Source of the DNA: Gaoshiqia hydrogeniformans
GTDB lineage: Bacteria; Bacteroidota; Bacteroidia; Bacteroidales; Prolixibacteraceae
Length of the DNA stretch: 64,000 nucleotides
Reading direction: 5' to 3'
Assembly (NCBI RefSeq): GCF_049347105.1
Contig: NZ_CP186334.1
Coordinates: 744,001 to 808,000, forward strand
Positions 61,116-64,000 of this stretch are shown here, in pieces. Under the pieces are notes generated by a model. The model made no database searches, was not told the DNA's origin, and worked only from the letters and a program-made list of their open reading frames with translations. The translations under genes and the position numbers were made by a program. The number at the start of each line of letters is the position of its first letter. The stretch's first letter is position 1.

Positions 61116-62446
61116 CACTAGTGTCCAATAAATTTTCAATAACTAATACTTAAAGGCAAATTCAAGTTGAGCGGCTTGTTCATATATATCATCAATGTCC
61201 CCGGAGGTCAGGAAAAGATCTCTGATGTTCGTTTTGTCTGTCAGTACTCTACTGATCACGCGAAGCACATTGAATGTAGTCCTGCCCAACTGGCAGTCAT
61301 GCTCGACGATGGCCACCAGACAGTATGTGATAACCGCAACATAAATTTGTATCCTCACGGCATTCTCGGTATTGCCCCAGAAGGATGTGACACGGAGATG
61401 TTGCTTTATCCACCGAAAAAACAGCTCCACCTGCCAGCGTTGCTTATACAGCATGGCGATGTCTTTGGCCTTGATGCTGACATTGTTGGTCAGGAAGGTG
61501 AACGTTCTTTTAAGGTCAGGAGCATAGTAAACGATCCTTCTCAACACGCAGGGATACTTCTTTTGGGTCTGGTAGCCGGTAAGGCGTATCGTCTGGTCAA
61601 GCAAAACGTTGTCCGCTCCATCCAAAAGCTCTTCACCATCAATAACTTCATACTTAAGGTGAGACTTCTGTCGGATGACAAACCAGGAACCGATCGTGTT
61701 GAATGTATGCAGCCTTGCGAGGTCATAATATCCCTTGTCAAAAATGTAGAACGCATACGGCTCATAGGGAATCTCATCCATCACATTCACGTCGTGAACT
61801 TTTGCTTCCGTAATATGAATGTAAGTCGGTATTTGGGTTACTACGTCAAAGAGTGTGTGAACTTTGATGCCACCCTTGTTCTTTCTAAAGTATGCCCACT
61901 TGAACAAGCTCAGGCAAAGATCTATCGTGGTGGAATCGAGCGCATAGAACTTTCCACGCAATTCGAATGGTCTGTTGATTCGCTTGCTTTGAGCAAGATT
62001 AATCATGAAAAAGGCAAACTCTTCAAATATCTTGTAGTCCCGGTTCATATTGGCATAGGAAAGATTGCTCAGTTTAATCTCTCCGGTGCCAAATCCGAGA
62101 TGGTAGCTCTTGCTTTTGATAGCGTCAATTATGCACGCGACCTCTCTGAGGCTGTCACACGAGGCCAATTGCCCATACATCATGACGAGCAATTGGTTCC
62201 AGCAGGTGAATGTCTTCACCCATTTGTCTCCGTTATGTCGCTTAACAATCATATCAAAAACTCTCTTTGGCAGGAACTCTACCAGTTGACTGAATACATA
62301 TTTGCCGCTGTTCATATTTGCCCGGGTTTATTTCCAGGCTGCAAGATGCGAAATGAATTCAAATCGACACGTGGATTATTTGCTTTTAATTGACTATATT
62401 ATAATAACTTACAAAGGTTTCTAAAAAAATCTTTTGGACACTAGTG
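61116..62446 (-). mobile_element. Complete IS4-family insertion sequence (1331 bp)
   Basis: Ends are inverted repeats beginning CACTAGTGTCCAA (left 61116, right complement from 62446), then partly matched: AATAAATTTT against AAAGATTTTT. The element is flanked by identical 9-bp repeats ATTTACACT (61107-61115 and 62447-62455), the target duplication. It carries one intact transposase gene. Both ends and duplications being perfect suggests a recent, still mobile copy. It sits between the T9SS cargo gene and the small lipoprotein gene. Confidence 0.93.
61143..62315 (-). CDS. IS4-family DDE transposase
   Basis: 390 aa, intact. Starts MNSGKYVFSQLVEFLPKRVF (DUF4372-like N-terminal domain). Catalytic triad: D127 (ALDSTTIDL), D193 (YIFDKGYYD) and E297 in the IS4 signature YKQRWQVELFFRWIKQHL (Y290, R293, E297, K304). 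The long open frame on the opposite strand is a by-product of codon use. No frameshift or stop, so the protein is probably active. Confidence 0.95.
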   Translation of the reverse strand: MNSGKYVFSQLVEFLPKRVFDMIVKRHNGDKWVKTFTCWNQLLVMMYGQLASCDSLREVACIIDAIKSKSYHLGFGTGEIKLSNLSYANMNRDYKIFEEFAFFMINLAQSKRINRPFELRGKFYALDSTTIDLCLSLFKWAYFRKNKGGIKVHTLFDVVTQIPTYIHITEAKVHDVNVMDEIPYEPYAFYIFDKGYYDLARLHTFNTIGSWFVIRQKSHLKYEVIDGEELLDGADNVLLDQTIRLTGYQTQKKYPCVLRRIVYYAPDLKRTFTFLTNNVSIKAKDIAMLYKQRWQVELFFRWIKQHLRVTSFWGNTENAVRIQIYVAVITYCLVAIVEHDCQLGRTTFNVLRVISRVLTDKTNIRDLFLTSGDIDDIYEQAAQLEFAFKY

Positions 62447-62455
62447 ATTTACACT
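62447..62455. repeat. Target-site duplication of the IS, right copy
   Basis: ATTTACACT, identical to the left copy at 61107-61115. Confidence 0.9.
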
Positions 62456-62628
62456 AATTATTTTTTATTGTATCGTTTTATTTACCAAAAAGCATGCTGT
62501 ACTTCCGGCATTTCACTTATCGGTCCCGAGAAAAAATGAGGATTTTCACTGCCGGTAAGCAAGAATTTCAGGCATACGTAATAAATGGGTTCCCTGGGCG
62601 TTATTTAGAGAACAATTACCGTGAAAGT

Positions 62629-62802
62629 ATGAAGAAGAACGTGAAAGTAATTTTATTAGCAGCGTGTGTTTCAGGCATTTTTATGGTTTCATGCAAAATT
62701 TGCGAATGCCCGGCTTATTCACTGCAAAAAACCGTCCCGGAGATCCATTCAACACAGGACCATACCCCAGCCATCACTGAATCGGACGAAACCTTATCAT
62801 AA
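62629..62802 (+). CDS. Very small lipoprotein (57 aa)
   Basis: I begin at the ATG at 62629 (MKKNVKVILLAACVSGIFMVSC), which gives a clean lipoprotein signal with Cys 22. The frame is open upstream to 62494 but lacks protein character. The mature peptide has about 35 residues (KICECPAYSLQKTVPEIHS...), including two more Cys. No family is recognised. It may be a real small lipoprotein or a relic; the recent IS lies 180 bases upstream. Confidence 0.5.
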   Translation: MKKNVKVILLAACVSGIFMVSCKICECPAYSLQKTVPEIHSTQDHTPAITESDETLS

Positions 62803-62966
62803 TCCGATTTTTCTAAACATAAGTTCTTATTCCGAATTACATTCAGGTGTATCGATGTTGACAGATCTGTCTTTATCCGGTTAATGGCCGGACAAACGAT
62901 GACTGTTTCTGCAACATTAATTAAATTTTAAACTCTTCTTAAAAAAAATAAAAGGAAAACAAAAAA

Positions 62967-62998
62967 TTTGACGGTACAGATTATAGTTCGTTATTTTG
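62967..62998 (+). promoter_or_regulatory. Promoter of gap
   Basis: TTTG (62967-62970), 20 bases, TTATTTTG (62991-62998), one base off the -7 consensus. About 65 bases before the gap ATG in an otherwise gene-free AT-rich region (62803-63067). Confidence 0.55.
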
Positions 62999-63067
62999 TG
63001 TGGCTAAAAAAAATAAAGCTGATAAGTCAAAGAATAAATCTTTCAATTAATTATTAAACTATCAACT

Positions 63068-64000
63068 ATGTCAAAAATTAAAATCGGTATCAACGGATTT
63101 GGCCGTATCGGTCGTTTCGTTTTCCGTCAGGCTATTGCAAAAGGTACAATACAGGTAGTTGCCATCAACGACCTGATTGATGTAGATTACATGGCTTACA
63201 TGTTAAAATACGATTCTACTCACGGTTTATTTAAAGGTGATGTTGAAGTAAAAGACGGTAAACTGATCGTAAACGGCGAAGCCATTCGCGTTACTGCTGA
63301 ACGGAATCCGGCTGACATTAACTGGGGAGCTGTAGGCGCTGAGTACGTTGTTGAATCAACAGGTTTGTTCCTTGAAAAAACCAAAGCCCAGGGTCATATC
63401 GACGCCGGCGCTAAAAAAGTGATCTTCTCTGCTCCTTCAAAAGACGATACGCCAATGTTTGTGATGGGTGTTAACCACACTTCGTACAAAAACGACATGA
63501 ATTTTGTTTCCAACGCTTCATGTACCACTAACTGTCTGGCTCCGATTGCCAAAGTATTGAATGACAAATTCGGTATCCTGGAAGGTTTGATGACGACCGT
63601 TCATGCCACTACGGCAACACAAAAAACAGTTGATGGTCCTTCGGCTAAAGACTGGAGAGGTGGCCGCGGCGCCGGACAAAACATTATTCCTTCGTCAACA
63701 GGCGCTGCTAAAGCCGTAGGTAAAGTTATTCCTTCGCTGAATGGCAAACTGACCGGTATGGCTTTCCGCGTTCCGACTCCCGACGTATCAGTTGTTGACC
63801 TGACTGCCCGTTTGGAAAAACCAACGACTTACGCCGAAATCTGTGCTGCCATGAAAGAAGCTTCTGAAGGCGAATTGAAAGGCATCCTGGGTTACACCGA
63901 AGATCAGGTTGTTTCAAACGACTTCATTGGCGACACCCGTACTTCAATTTTCGACGCCGGCGCCGGTATTCAGTTGTCACCTACTTTCGTTAAAGTTGTA
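63068..64000 (+). CDS. gap: Glyceraldehyde-3-phosphate dehydrogenase, cut by the window end
   Basis: The first 311 residues are present. NAD-binding start MSKIKIGINGFGRIGRFVFR; the catalytic Cys 152 lies in SNASCTTNCLAP; substrate loop TTVHATTATQKTVDGPS and the block GRGAGQNIIPSSTGAAKAVGKVIP. The Asp at 35 (AINDLID) favours NAD. Glycolysis/gluconeogenesis enzyme. About 25 more residues are expected beyond the window. It uses codons like a highly expressed gene. Confidence 0.97.
   Translation, partial: MSKIKIGINGFGRIGRFVFRQAIAKGTIQVVAINDLIDVDYMAYMLKYDSTHGLFKGDVEVKDGKLIVNGEAIRVTAERNPADINWGAVGAEYVVESTGLFLEKTKAQGHIDAGAKKVIFSAPSKDDTPMFVMGVNHTSYKNDMNFVSNASCTTNCLAPIAKVLNDKFGILEGLMTTVHATTATQKTVDGPSAKDWRGGRGAGQNIIPSSTGAAKAVGKVIPSLNGKLTGMAFRVPTPDVSVVDLTARLEKPTTYAEICAAMKEASEGELKGILGYTEDQVVSNDFIGDTRTSIFDAGAGIQLSPTFVKVV

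Noticed and set aside
61167..62393. 408-aa open frame opposite the transposase
   Set aside because: The transposase strand carries the complete DDE signature; the antisense frame has no family and spans nearly the entire IS by chance of codon use.

Overview
The window looks like the chromosome of a Bacteroidota member of class Bacteroidia. Evidence: a SusC/SusD polysaccharide utilisation locus (PUL) with an ECF sigma/anti-sigma pair, two parts of the type IX secretion system (PorT and a C-terminal type A sorting domain), a lipoprotein TamA (TamL), LytS/LytTR signalling, almost no Shine-Dalgarno sites, and several promoters of the form TTTG-N17-21-TAnnTTTG. A Na+-pumping decarboxylase and the general gene content suggest an anaerobic or microaerophilic Marinilabiliales-like lineage; that placement is inference.

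Layout. 1-450: tRNA-Gly/Leu/Gly with promoter and terminator. 460-2232: four small unknown lipoprotein or membrane proteins. 2335-3024: no gene, repeats only. 3025-9179: cold-shock protein, oadGAB sodium pump operon, Tat-exported Gfo/Idh oxidoreductase, dodecin. 9249-24278 (minus strand): the translation/transcription core, read as rpsU-xer-hpf, then tRNA Thr-Tyr-Gly-Thr, tuf, secE, nusG, rplK, rplA, rplJ, rplL, rpoB, rpoC and a DUF3467 gene. 24413-29265: ComEA-like helix-hairpin-helix protein, NSS transporter, and two different class II fructose-bisphosphate aldolases head to head.

29427-41436 is a PUL: ECF sigma, FecR, SusC with STN domain, SusD, a degenerate GH18 protein, a DUF1735-LamG protein, an active-site-complete GH18 endoglycosidase, and a BACON plus leucine-rich-repeat lipoprotein. 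The gene order resembles the Bacteroides thetaiotaomicron high-mannose N-glycan locus (BT3983-BT3987), so N-glycans are the inferred substrate. 41509-50991: tamL, an rRNA methyltransferase, a FAD oxidoreductase, porT, ubiE, an AIR-synthase-like protein, an SDR and an Ldh-family dehydrogenase.

The accessory part is 51027-62802. LPS-type sugar transferase genes (GT9, DUF6165, GT90) stand next to an AT-rich gene for a surface lipoprotein with a MACPF (perforin) domain and five FG-GAP/VCBS-like repeats. MACPF antibacterial toxins of gut Bacteroides (BSAP family) are known to sit beside LPS glycosyltransferase genes that change the producer's own receptor, so this looks like a toxin plus receptor-replacement module with an unusual toxin architecture. 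It is followed by about five tandem copies of a 213-bp palindrome-rich repeat, a LytS/LytTR pair, a nitroreductase, a T9SS cargo protein, and a complete IS4-family element with a 9-bp target duplication. The window ends inside gap (GAPDH).
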